NCBI GenBank assembly: GCA_020633055.1
Contig: JACKEJ010000017.1
Location: forward strand, 123,664-187,663
DNA length: 64,000 nt
Direction of reading: 5' to 3'
Source of the DNA: Sandaracinaceae bacterium
Lineage (GTDB): Bacteria > Myxococcota_A > Polyangia > Polyangiales > Houyiibacteriaceae
Positions 49,304 through 57,579 of this stretch are shown piece after piece. A model generated the notes under the pieces. That model had not been told where the DNA came from. It saw only the letters and a program-made list of their open reading frames with translations, and did no database searches. The translations under genes and the position numbers were made by a program. Within the stretch, counting starts at the first letter, position 1, and each line of letters begins with the position of its first letter.

Positions 49304-51778
49304 ATGCCCTCATCGCGCTGTGCCCGGACGCTGAGCCTTGCCTTCTCCTGCTTGATCGCCGTGCCTTGCGCGGCCGCCGCTCAGACCCGCCCGGCGAGCG
49401 CCGGTGTCGAGGCGCCGGCCCGCCTCTGGACTGCGCCGGAGGGAGCGCTGACGCTCGCCACGCACCCCGCCGCGATGGGCTGGGTCGACGGTGTGCGGGT
49501 GCGCTTCGTCCACGTCGGCTCACTCACCGGCGCGCACCTCGCGGCCGGTGAGGGCACGGGGGTATACGGCGTCGCGGGGCTGCCCTTCGGCATCGGTCTC
49601 GGCTTCTCGGCCGAGCGGGTTCAGGCGACCGACGGGCTCGGCAACGGCGCCGACTACGGGCGCCTCTCGCTCGGTCTGGCCTGGGCCGCGAGCCGCAGCT
49701 TCTCCATCGGCGGCAATCTCAGCTACATCGGTGGCGGGGAGCTCGACGGCGTCACGGCGCTCGGTCTGTCCGTGGGTCTGCGGCCGAGCCGCTTCATGGA
49801 GTTCAGCCTGGCGGTACACGACCTGCTCGGTCCGCTCGGGTTGGTCACGGCCGACGTCGAGGTGCCGGCCACCTTCCACTTTGCCGCGGCGCTGCTCTCC
49901 GGGGACTCGCGCTTCCGCGCCGAGGTGGGGTACGCGCGTTCCACGGACAACGTCAACGGGCTCCGCGGGGCGATCACGGCGCGCGTCCCGAGCTTCGGCG
50001 ACGTGGTGGCCCAAGTCGAGGTCGACAACATCGACCAGCGCGCTGGGCGACCCCGCGACGTGCGCGTCACCGGCGGGTTCGAGGCCGACTGGGGCGGCCA
50101 CACGCTCGGCGGCGGGGTGGCCGGGCGCTTCGACCCGAGCGCGTCCAGCTTCTACGTCACGGGCGAGTTCGGCGGCCCTTCGGCCCGGGGCCTACCCGAG
50201 CCGCGCTACGTGGCGGACGTCGAGGTCCGCGACTTTGGCCCGCGCGGCCTGATCAACGTCATCCACGTGCTCGACCGGGCGCTTCACGAGCGCGACGTCG
50301 CCGGCGTCGTGCTGCGCCCGCGGACGCGCATGGGCTTGGCGCAGGCTCAAGAGGTACGCGTCATGGTCGACGCGCTGATGGCCGCCGGGAAGCGCGTGGT
50401 CTGTCACTTGGAGTCGGCCTCGGGCGGCGAGTGGTACGCCTGCGCCGGCGCCGAGCGCACCTACATCGACCCGGGCGGATCCGTGCAGCTGCTTGGCCCA
50501 TCGCTCGAGATGATGACTCTCGGGCGCCTGCTCGAGAACGCTGGGGTCCGAGCCGACTTCGTGCGCATCGGCGAGTACAAGTCCGCGCCCGAGCAGTTCA
50601 TGAACGAGACCCTGAGCGAGCCCGCGCGCGAAGAGTACGACGTGTTCCTCGACGACGTCTATCGGCGGTTCACGGAGGATCTGGCCCGCGACGCCTCGCT
50701 GGAGCCCGCCGCGGTTCGCAGTTGGGTCGACGGCGGCCCGTACGTCGCGCCCCAGGCGCTCGCGGCCCATCTGGTGGACGAAGAGCTCGGCGCCGAGGGG
50801 CTGCAACAGAGCGCGCGCGAGCTGATCGGGTCGCGGGTTCGGATGGGGCTGCGTCGCCACCGAGACGACGACGGACCGCGCCGCGGTGTGGGCGTCGTCG
50901 TGGTGGACGGGGCCATCGTCGACGGGGACAACGTGGACATCCCGCTCGTGGAGATCCATCAGAGCGGTGCGCGCACCCTGGTTCGGACCCTCGACGCCTA
51001 CGCCAGTGACCCGAACATCGCGGCCATCGTCCTGCGCATCGACTCCCCCGGGGGGTCCGCGCTGGCCTCCGAGCAGGTCTGGCGCGCGGTCCGCCGCGCA
51101 CGCCAGCACAAGCCGGTGATCGCGTCCCTCGGCTCCGTGGCCGCCAGCGGTGGCTACTACATCGCGTCCGCGGCCGACGAGATCTGGGCCGATCCGTCGA
51201 CGCTGACCGGGTCGATCGGCATCTACTACGGCAAGGTCGACTTCCAGGACCTCGCCGAGCGGCTGGGGGTTCACGTGGAGCTGCTGGGCCGCGGCGCGCG
51301 CAGCTCTGCCACGTCCATGTACCGGCCGTTCACCGACGACGAGCGCGAGAGGCTGCGCGAGCTCATCACGGAGATGTATCAGCTGTTCCTCCGGCGAGTG
51401 GCGGAAGGGCGCGGAATGACGACCGAGGAGGTGGATGCCGTGGGGCAGGGGCGCGTGTGGTCCGGCGACCGTGCCCGACAGCTCGGCCTGGTGGACCGCC
51501 TCGGCGGCTTCGGCTCCGCGCTCGCGCGCGCTCGAGAGCGGGCCCACCTCGCAGCGGGCTGCCGCGTGCGAGTCGCGCCGGCGCGACCAGGGGGGCTGCT
51601 GGACTACGTGCTCGGCTCCAGTGCGCCGGGCAGTGCCGAGCTGGGCGGCAGCGCGCCCGAGGTGGCGGCGTCCGTGGCGGGCCGAGGCGCCGCCGCGCTG
51701 GACTGGATGGTCATGATGTCGCAGGTGGCCGAGCTGGGCGCGCTGGCGCACCTACCCGCGGCGGGTGTGGTGGAGTGA
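49304..51778 (+). CDS. Beta-barrel-like / SppA tandem-S49 peptidase fusion
   Basis: A signal peptide ends near CAAAAQ. Residues about 40-300 are alternating beta strands resembling an outer-membrane barrel (YGRLSLGLAWAASRSFSIGG, EFSLAVHDLLGPLGLV, HTLGGGVAGRF). Residues 310-790 are two S49 repeats of the long SppA type. The general-base Lys lies in the first (GEYKSAPEQF, Lys426) and the nucleophile in the second (GSVAASGGYYIA, Ser615), 189 residues apart, close to E. coli SppA (200). Activity is therefore expected, but SppA normally sits in the inner membrane. The barrel-like part would place this one in the outer membrane or periplasm. It is coupled to the next gene (GTGA). Confidence 0.85.
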   Translation: MPSSRCARTLSLAFSCLIAVPCAAAAQTRPASAGVEAPARLWTAPEGALTLATHPAAMGWVDGVRVRFVHVGSLTGAHLAAGEGTGVYGVAGLPFGIGLGFSAERVQATDGLGNGADYGRLSLGLAWAASRSFSIGGNLSYIGGGELDGVTALGLSVGLRPSRFMEFSLAVHDLLGPLGLVTADVEVPATFHFAAALLSGDSRFRAEVGYARSTDNVNGLRGAITARVPSFGDVVAQVEVDNIDQRAGRPRDVRVTGGFEADWGGHTLGGGVAGRFDPSASSFYVTGEFGGPSARGLPEPRYVADVEVRDFGPRGLINVIHVLDRALHERDVAGVVLRPRTRMGLAQAQEVRVMVDALMAAGKRVVCHLESASGGEWYACAGAERTYIDPGGSVQLLGPSLEMMTLGRLLENAGVRADFVRIGEYKSAPEQFMNETLSEPAREEYDVFLDDVYRRFTEDLARDASLEPAAVRSWVDGGPYVAPQALAAHLVDEELGAEGLQQSARELIGSRVRMGLRRHRDDDGPRRGVGVVVVDGAIVDGDNVDIPLVEIHQSGARTLVRTLDAYASDPNIAAIVLRIDSPGGSALASEQVWRAVRRARQHKPVIASLGSVAASGGYYIASAADEIWADPSTLTGSIGIYYGKVDFQDLAERLGVHVELLGRGARSSATSMYRPFTDDERERLRELITEMYQLFLRRVAEGRGMTTEEVDAVGQGRVWSGDRARQLGLVDRLGGFGSALARARERAHLAAGCRVRVAPARPGGLLDYVLGSSAPGSAELGGSAPEVAASVAGRGAAALDWMVMMSQVAELGALAHLPAAGVVE

Positions 51779-52590
51779 CCGACTCCTCGCGGGACGCTCA
51801 TCCGCCGGCCGACTGGCCCACGGACGTGACGCATGACCGGCTCATCGGTGACGTGTCCATCTACCAACGCAAGGGAGGCCATCGGACCGGCACCGACGAC
51901 GTGCTCACCGCGTACTACGCGACGCATCGCCGTCCCGGCGCGTGCCCCTCGTACCTCGACCTCGGATGTGGCATCGGCTCCGTGCTGTTGATGGTGGCGC
52001 ATCGTCTGCGACCCGCGGAGTGTGTCGGCGTCGAGGCTCAGAGCGAGAGCTTCACCCTGGCTAGTCGGGCGGTGGCGGAGCTGCCGGAGGGGTTCCCGCG
52101 TGTCCGCCTCGTCCACGCCGACTTCCGCGGGTTGGACCTGGGGCGGCGCTTCGCGGTCGTCACCGGCTCGCCGCCATACTTTCCGACGCACGCCGGGGTG
52201 CTGCCGCAGGACCCACAGCGCCTCGCTTGCCGCTTCGAGGTGCGAGGCGGTGTCGAGGCGTACTGCCTCGCGGCCGCGCGGCACCTGGAGCCCGAGGGGC
52301 GCTTCTTCGTCGTTCACCAGACGGTCCACGAACCCCGCGTGCTGACGGCTGCTGCAGGGGCAGGGCTGCACCTGCGGTCCTGCTTGGACGCCCGCATGCG
52401 GACCGATCGAGCCGCTCCGTTCCTCACGGTCTACGAGTTCGGGCTCGCGGCCGTCGGCGCGCAGGGCGTGCTTTCGCCGAGCGACGCGTGCCCCGCGCGA
52501 GCAGGCTTGTCCATTCGAGGCGCCGACGGGGCGTTCACGAAGGCGTACACGGCGGCCCGTCGGGAGCTCGGCGTGGACGCGGCTCCCTAG
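51775..52590 (+). CDS. TrmN6-like adenine-N6 methyltransferase
   Basis: GTG 51775 overlaps the SppA-like stop. The 271-residue protein shows the N-terminal element of tRNA1(Val) A37 methyltransferases (DRLIGDVSIYQRKGGHRTGTDDVLTAYYA), the SAM motif YLDLGCGIGSVLLMVAHR, and the motif IV position at VTGSPPYFP. Family members have NPPY there; here Asn is replaced by Ser, though the PPY remains, so substrate or efficiency may differ. The downstream DPQRLACRFEVRGGVEAY also fits. It may modify tRNA or another nucleic acid. Confidence 0.85.
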   Translation: MTDSSRDAHPPADWPTDVTHDRLIGDVSIYQRKGGHRTGTDDVLTAYYATHRRPGACPSYLDLGCGIGSVLLMVAHRLRPAECVGVEAQSESFTLASRAVAELPEGFPRVRLVHADFRGLDLGRRFAVVTGSPPYFPTHAGVLPQDPQRLACRFEVRGGVEAYCLAAARHLEPEGRFFVVHQTVHEPRVLTAAAGAGLHLRSCLDARMRTDRAAPFLTVYEFGLAAVGAQGVLSPSDACPARAGLSIRGADGAFTKAYTAARRELGVDAAP

Positions 52591-52677
52591 CAGCAACTGT
52601 ATTCGAACGCCGTCAGGGTTCCGGTGGCGAGACAAAAGTGGAGCCGGGGGCTTCACAGCCGTTTCCATCCCGATACC

Positions 52678-53145
52678 ATGAGCGGAATGCCGCTGCCGAA
52701 GACGAAGGCGATCGACGTCCAGTACTTCCCGCTGATCGTGCTGACGCTGCCGGCCACACTCGACGTCGGGTACGCCGACATCCTCGAGCATGACACGCGT
52801 GCCATCTTCACGTTGCGCGAGCGGTACGTCTCCATCACGGACTCGAGCGCCGTGAGCGGGATGCCGGACGCGACGGTGCGAAAGCGCATGGGGGACTGGG
52901 CGAAGTCGCACGAGGACAACTTCCGGCGTTGGCAGACGGCGAACGCGCTGGTCGTGCGCTCGTCGATCGTGCGCGCTGGCATCAGCGCCATTCACTGGCT
53001 CGCGCCCCCGCCCGTGCCCACCGTGGTGGAGACCGACTGGGCGCCGGCCTTGGCGTTCTTGCGCAAGCACGCGGAGGCGCAGGGGCTCGACACGAACCCG
53101 TTGGCCGTCTTCGAGCGCCGGCAGTCGCGTACGGTCGCTTCCTGA
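52678..53145 (+). CDS. STAS/SpoIIAA-like small protein
   Basis: The 155-residue product (ATG 52678; a GTG at 52624 is possible) has the pattern IVLTLPATLDVGYADILEHDTRAI then YVSITDSSAVSGMPDATVRKRMGDWAKSHEDNFRRW and ANALVVRSSIVRAGISAIHWL. This resembles a family of STAS-fold proteins common in Myxococcota. Such domains act in anti-sigma or lipid-binding switches. No kinase or phosphatase partner is adjacent, so a role is not assigned. It converges on the lipoprotein at 53157. Confidence 0.68.
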   Translation: MSGMPLPKTKAIDVQYFPLIVLTLPATLDVGYADILEHDTRAIFTLRERYVSITDSSAVSGMPDATVRKRMGDWAKSHEDNFRRWQTANALVVRSSIVRAGISAIHWLAPPPVPTVVETDWAPALAFLRKHAEAQGLDTNPLAVFERRQSRTVAS

Positions 53146-53156
53146 CGAGGCGACGT

Positions 53157-53867
53157 CTACTCGCCCTGCGCGTCTCGGTCCTCGAGCTGGGCGCTCTCCA
53201 CGGCGAACCCGACGACGTCCACGTCTGCCAATGGCACGACCGCCTCGAGCGTCATGACCGCGCGCTGGTTCTCGCCGTAGCGCAACGTGACGGTGCTGGG
53301 ACGCCCGTCGTCGTCCAACGGTCCTCGCTCCGCAATGACGAACGTGCCTGCATCCAAGCTGGCCGTACAGCGCTGCCGATCCGAGTGCGTGGCGGTGCGG
53401 GTCGCGCCGTCGCTCTCGTGCGTGCGGTCGACCGCGATGGCGGCGGCGGTGCCCACCGCGTGCAGGTCGTCCGGCAATACGAAGCCGTCCTCGGTCCAGA
53501 TGCCAGGCGTGCTCGCGCTACACGCGGACACGACGAACAGGCGGTGCGACGTGACCGAGGAGACCTCGGCGCTGACCTCGTCGATCAACAGCAGCTCGAC
53601 GCCGACCTCGCCGTCGTCGAACGTCAAGGAGAAGCGCACGCCGTCCGCAGCGAGCGCCCGAAAGATGTCGTCGCTCGTGAGGGTCTGACCGTCTTCACCC
53701 GTGATGGACGCGATGACGTAGGTGCCGCTCAAGCTGGGGGCCTGCGACGTGGGCAGCGTGGGACACGCGCTGGTGGACGCGCTCGCGCACCCGGTGAGCG
53801 CGAACGCGAAGACGAGGAGCTGCGCGAGCGGCGCGACGTGCGGGCGGACCAGAGGGCGGAGCATCAT
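53157..53867 (-). CDS. Hypothetical lipoprotein
   Basis: The 236-residue product has a hydrophobic leader and lipobox (FALTGC). The mature part starts SACPTLPTS and continues as a beta-rich domain (LSGTYVIASITGEDGQTLTSDDIFRAL, VRFSLTFDDGEVGVELLLIDEV) reminiscent of lipocalin-like lipoproteins. Four further cysteines could form disulfides. No family was recognised. A TATCGT hexamer 7 nt before ATG 53867 suggests a leaderless transcript. It is separate from the following lipoprotein gene cluster by 64 nt. Confidence 0.68.
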   Translation of the reverse strand: MMLRPLVRPHVAPLAQLLVFAFALTGCASASTSACPTLPTSQAPSLSGTYVIASITGEDGQTLTSDDIFRALAADGVRFSLTFDDGEVGVELLLIDEVSAEVSSVTSHRLFVVSACSASTPGIWTEDGFVLPDDLHAVGTAAAIAVDRTHESDGATRTATHSDRQRCTASLDAGTFVIAERGPLDDDGRPSTVTLRYGENQRAVMTLEAVVPLADVDVVGFAVESAQLEDRDAQGE

Positions 53868-53874
53868 GCCGCCG

Positions 53875-53880
53875 ACGATA
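53875..53880 (-). promoter_or_regulatory. Possible leaderless -10 for the lipoprotein gene
   Basis: Minus-strand TATCGT ends 7 nt before ATG 53867, and no SD intervenes. Confidence 0.3.
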
Positions 53881-53931
53881 ACATGAACGAGGGCGAGCCA
53901 AGGGCGCGCCGCGCCGCCCGATGCCCGTCGT

Positions 53932-55605
53932 TCAGGGGGTGAACGCGAGCGTCGCGCGCTCCGAGGTGCGCACGGGTCCGCTCGGGCCCATCAAGGTCGC
54001 GGCGACCACGAAGGTGGCGTCCGGTTCGGGCGTGAGCGTTGTGGCCATCTCGAACGCCACGAAGCCGGCGGCGGACGTCTGCACCGTGCTCTGCGTCCTG
54101 GCGAGGATGGGCTCCCCTGCAGTGCCGGGGGCAGCCTCGTACTCCAGGTCGATCACGAACGTGGCGTCGGGCTCGCTGGTCAGCGTGAGGCTCAGGCGCG
54201 TGGGTCCGCTGAGCTGGCCCAGGATGACCGGCGCGTTCTGGCCCTGGTTCGGCCCCGAGCCCTCGGTGCCCGAGGCGGGGTTCGGGCCCAGGGGTGCCAG
54301 GTCGATCGCGAGACCCCCGTTCTCGAGGATGACGTTGTTGCGCAGCACGACGCCGTCCCCCGACGCGATGAAGACCCCCGCGCCACCGTTCCAGTTGATC
54401 ATGCAGTTGCGCACGTCGACCCCGTCGACGAGCTCCATCCTGACGCCCTCTTGGGCATTGGGCAGTGGGGTGTGCGCCGGGAACGCCGGGGGCGGCGTGG
54501 CGCCCACGTACACGAACTCGAGGGAGACGTTCGAGGCAGAGCGTAGGCGGACGCCCAGCTCGTTGCCCGAGGCAAGCACCCGGTTGACGTTGCTGGGCCC
54601 GCCCAGGCGCAAGCCGCTCACGCCGTCATCCACGTCGATGCCCACGCTGGCGGCGCTCGCACCCAGCGGGACGCGCTGGCCGGTGGGGTCCGATCCGCAA
54701 AAGGTCTGGCTCACCTGCACCCCGGAGGTTCCTGCGCCTCGCAGCACCAGGTGTCGGTCCGTGTTGCCCGCAAAGACGCAGAGCTCGTCTGTCGCGCTGC
54801 CGCCGACCCCCCCCGAGGTAGCGTCCACCAGCTCCGCGCCCACCAGGTTCGGGTGGGCGATGATGCCTGCCGGGTCCACGCCGCTGTAGACGGAGACGAT
54901 GGTGCTCCCCATCCCCGCCATGAGCAGCCCAGGACCGTCGAAGCCGCCGAGGATCAGGCCCTTCACCGAGCTGCGGGTCAGGTCGAGCCCCGGCGCCGCT
55001 GGCAACGCATCCCCCACGAGTTCGATCACGGGGCCGTTGGCCGTGATGCCCCGCGCCGCTTTCTGTGATGCGCCATCGAGGCCCACATCGGACACGGCGG
55101 GGAGTGGCGACAGCAGCGTGATGCGCCACCAGCTGCGCGCCGTCCCGGCGGGATAGTCCGCATCGAAGTCGGCGATGGAGGCCTCGGAGCCGTTGACGGA
55201 CACCGGCACGGAGAGACCTGTGGCGCCGTTGTCGCGATAGTAGAGGCGTCCTGGGTCGCCCTCGGGGATGTCGAACGAGATGGTGCTGCTGGACGCGCTG
55301 GCCGCGTCGAGCAGGGCTTGGCGCAGAGATCCCGGCCCGGCGTCGAGCGTGTTCGTGACACGCAGCGTGAGGGTGAGCGATCCCGCATCGTCGCTCGCGT
55401 CGCTCCCTTGGTCGGTCTCCGTGTCTGCGTCGTGGCCCGCGTCGCTCGTTCCACCGTCCTCCGTGTCGTCGACGACGAGCCCGAGCAACGCATCGGAGAA
55501 GCCACAGCCGGCAGGCCCCGCGACGATCAGGGACGCGAGCGCACACACATGGAGCCAGCGCGGGGCGCTGTGGGCGCTGGCTCGCGAGGCTCGGGGCACG
55601 GTCAT
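53932..55605 (-). CDS. Right-handed beta-helix lipoprotein
   Basis: The leader ends in a lipobox (AGPAGC). An Asp/Gly/Ser/Thr-rich linker follows (residues 48-75). The core looks like a parallel beta-helix with Asn/Gly-rich turns (LRVTNTLDAGPGSLRQALLDA, VDVRNCMINWNGGAGVFIAS, GDGVVLRNNVILENGGLAIDL). The opening SLRQALLDA motif is common in polymorphic surface proteins. A C-terminal beta domain repeats SEPDATFV / PEPDATFV twice. 557 residues, surface-exposed, perhaps binding or cleaving a polysaccharide. It lies 2 nt after the next lipoprotein gene and is co-transcribed. Confidence 0.78.
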   Translation of the reverse strand: MTVPRASRASAHSAPRWLHVCALASLIVAGPAGCGFSDALLGLVVDDTEDGGTSDAGHDADTETDQGSDASDDAGSLTLTLRVTNTLDAGPGSLRQALLDAASASSSTISFDIPEGDPGRLYYRDNGATGLSVPVSVNGSEASIADFDADYPAGTARSWWRITLLSPLPAVSDVGLDGASQKAARGITANGPVIELVGDALPAAPGLDLTRSSVKGLILGGFDGPGLLMAGMGSTIVSVYSGVDPAGIIAHPNLVGAELVDATSGGVGGSATDELCVFAGNTDRHLVLRGAGTSGVQVSQTFCGSDPTGQRVPLGASAASVGIDVDDGVSGLRLGGPSNVNRVLASGNELGVRLRSASNVSLEFVYVGATPPPAFPAHTPLPNAQEGVRMELVDGVDVRNCMINWNGGAGVFIASGDGVVLRNNVILENGGLAIDLAPLGPNPASGTEGSGPNQGQNAPVILGQLSGPTRLSLTLTSEPDATFVIDLEYEAAPGTAGEPILARTQSTVQTSAAGFVAFEMATTLTPEPDATFVVAATLMGPSGPVRTSERATLAFTP

Positions 55606-55607
55606 CG

Positions 55608-56120
55608 TCAGATGTTGCTGGCTTGGTAGACGCGTGCCTGGAACGCGCCGTGTCCGCGCGTCGCCGTCACGCGCAGCCGGTATGCGGCGGGGAAGGTGGG
55701 GCAGATCGCGTCCCGGATGCCGAGCGTAGCCATGCGCGATGGATCGCGGTCCAGCAAGACCAGCACGTCTTGGTCGTCAATCAGCTCGAGGTCCAGCTCC
55801 TCGATGGAGTCCTCTCCGGCGCCTGTGATGATGTAGCAGTAGGTGCCCCGCAGCGTGAGCTGGAACTCCGCTGCGCGGCCGGCCTCGAGGGTGCCCGTGA
55901 GCGTGTCCGTAGTCGGTTCGTGATGCGCGGAGGTGCCAGCCGCGAGGGCCGCAGCGCGTTCCTCCAGCGTGTGGCCGGGTCCCGCGAGGTCGAGCGACGC
56001 GCGCACCATCGGGTGCACGGGGCCCTCATAGCGCGCGGGGTCGTCACAGCCGGGGAGGGCTGGGAGCAGGGTCAGGCCGAGGAGGAGGGCTTCATGGAGG
56101 CGGGGCAGCGCGAACGTCAC
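55608..56120 (-). CDS. Small hypothetical lipoprotein
   Basis: From GTG 56120 the product is 170 residues with a compact signal peptide and lipobox (PALPGC). A GTG at 56147 would lengthen the basic N-terminus. The mature part has TGTLEAGRAAEFQLTLRGTYCYIITGAGEDSIEELDLELID, which resembles the pre-peptidase C-terminal type of beta domain. Two cysteines (YCYI, AICP) may pair. Function unknown. It sits between the TonB-like and beta-helix genes, all on one strand. Confidence 0.65.
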   Translation of the reverse strand: MTFALPRLHEALLLGLTLLPALPGCDDPARYEGPVHPMVRASLDLAGPGHTLEERAAALAAGTSAHHEPTTDTLTGTLEAGRAAEFQLTLRGTYCYIITGAGEDSIEELDLELIDDQDVLVLLDRDPSRMATLGIRDAICPTFPAAYRLRVTATRGHGAFQARVYQASNI

Positions 56121-56126
56121 GCCGCG

Positions 56127-56132
56127 AGTGTA
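56127..56132 (-). promoter_or_regulatory. Possible leaderless -10 for the small lipoprotein gene
   Basis: Minus-strand GC-TACACT lies 6 nt before GTG 56120, which also supports that start. Confidence 0.3.
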
Positions 56133-56148
56133 GCGTGCCCGGCCCACG

Positions 56149-57444
56149 TCAGCGCACCATCGGGTTGCTGAAGTCCAGGTGCAGCCGCACGGGGATCTCG
56201 CTGCGGCCCTCCATCAGGGCGCTGGGCGGGGGCGCGGTGGGGAGGGTGGCCCGGATGGCACGCAGGGCGGCGGCGTCGAAGTCGGCGAAGCCGCTGCTGC
56301 GCGCGAGGCGCGGGGTGCCCACCAGCTGGCCGGTGCGGTCCACCATGAAGGCGTACACCACCACGCCCTGGTCCATGGCGAGGCGCCGCTCGCGAGGGAA
56401 CACCATCGCGCCGTACACGCGGCGCCGCTGGCTGAGCAGCCAGCTCTGGTAGCGCCCGTCGCGCGTGTCGAGCGCGCCGCGGCCGCCTGCGCCGGGGCTG
56501 TGGGCGAGCGCCTGTCCACCCTCCTGGGCGCCGTGGCCAGACCCTGGCGCGCCACCGCCCCCCGCGCCCCCGCGCCCCGGCGCGTCCCGCGGGCCCGAGC
56601 GCGGCGAGGCGTCCACCCACGTCTGGACCAGCTGGGTGGCGAGCAGCTCGGCGCTGGTGTCGTCGCGTGGGCGATCGCGCTCCTGAGCCAGCGTGGCGGC
56701 TGGCCCTTCGTCGACGGGTGGCCGACCTGTCGCCACGGGGGCGGCGCGGCTCTCACGCACACCCGTGCCCTGCGCGATGCCCGAGCCCGGGCTGGCCTGC
56801 TCGGCGCCCGCGCTGCTGGGCCGCGACGACTCGGACGTGGCGAACGCGGCGTGCGGTGTTCGCGCACCCAGCATCGTGGCGCTCGACGCGGGGGCATCCA
56901 CCGAACCCTCGCGCGTGCGCGCGGGCGCGACTGGGGCGCCCCGGTTCGGCTCCAGGATGGAGGGCGGACGCCTCTCGCGATGCTGGCCGGCGCCGGTCGC
57001 CAGGAACGGCTGGTCGTGAGGGTTCGGGGTCGCGCGCCGGTTGTCCCAGGAGGCGCGCGAGCTGGCGGTGTCGATGCGCTGCACCTGCGAGACACCCACG
57101 GCGTTCCACGGCGCGTCTTGCAGGCGCACGTCGTCCACGTTCATGGCCAGCAGCATCGCGTCCTCCGACGAACGCCCGTCGCCCCCGCCGCCCGGGGTGG
57201 GGCGGTCCACGTTCTGCGCGCTGGCGGGCCCGCCCAGCTCGACCGGGATCTCGTGGCTGCGCACCCGTCCGCTGCTGCGCGCGTCTGCATCGCCCTCCGC
57301 GCCAACCAGCACCTGCTCGGCCGAGCGCTCGCGTGGGACCGACGCCGACGCGACCGGCAGCGAGCCGTGCAGGAACGCCACGAACGCCGCGTGCACGGCG
57401 AGCGACGCCAACACGGACAACCCAGCGACGAGCTCCCTGCGCAT
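56149..57444 (-). CDS. TonB-family energy transducer-like protein
   Basis: ATG 57444 gives 431 residues. One N-terminal span (LVAGLSVLASLAVHAAFVAF) is followed by about 290 residues of Pro/Ala/Gly/Arg-rich linker. The last 90 residues form a TonB-like C-terminal domain (MDQGVVVYAFMVDRTGQLVGTPRLARSSG, FDAAALRAIRATLPTAPPP). Such proteins pass proton-motive force to outer-membrane receptors. No ExbB, ExbD or TonB-dependent receptor gene is nearby, so its energy source and client are unknown. TACCCT lies 6 nt before the ATG. Confidence 0.83.
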   Translation of the reverse strand: MRRELVAGLSVLASLAVHAAFVAFLHGSLPVASASVPRERSAEQVLVGAEGDADARSSGRVRSHEIPVELGGPASAQNVDRPTPGGGGDGRSSEDAMLLAMNVDDVRLQDAPWNAVGVSQVQRIDTASSRASWDNRRATPNPHDQPFLATGAGQHRERRPPSILEPNRGAPVAPARTREGSVDAPASSATMLGARTPHAAFATSESSRPSSAGAEQASPGSGIAQGTGVRESRAAPVATGRPPVDEGPAATLAQERDRPRDDTSAELLATQLVQTWVDASPRSGPRDAPGRGGAGGGGAPGSGHGAQEGGQALAHSPGAGGRGALDTRDGRYQSWLLSQRRRVYGAMVFPRERRLAMDQGVVVYAFMVDRTGQLVGTPRLARSSGFADFDAAALRAIRATLPTAPPPSALMEGRSEIPVRLHLDFSNPMVR

Positions 57445-57450
57445 GGGGGA

Positions 57451-57456
57451 AGGGTA
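57451..57456 (-). promoter_or_regulatory. Possible leaderless -10 for the TonB-like gene
   Basis: Minus-strand GC-TACCCT lies 6 nt before ATG 57444 with only pyrimidines between, so no SD. Confidence 0.35.
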
Positions 57457-57579
57457 GCAGCCCGTTGACGAACCGGCTGCCCACAAGCGCGAACGCGCCA
57501 GGCGGCAACGCGAGGTGCGCGCTCACGAGGGGTGTGACCCGGCTTGCATCGGGCACCGTTCCGGTGCTTGCTTGGGGGC

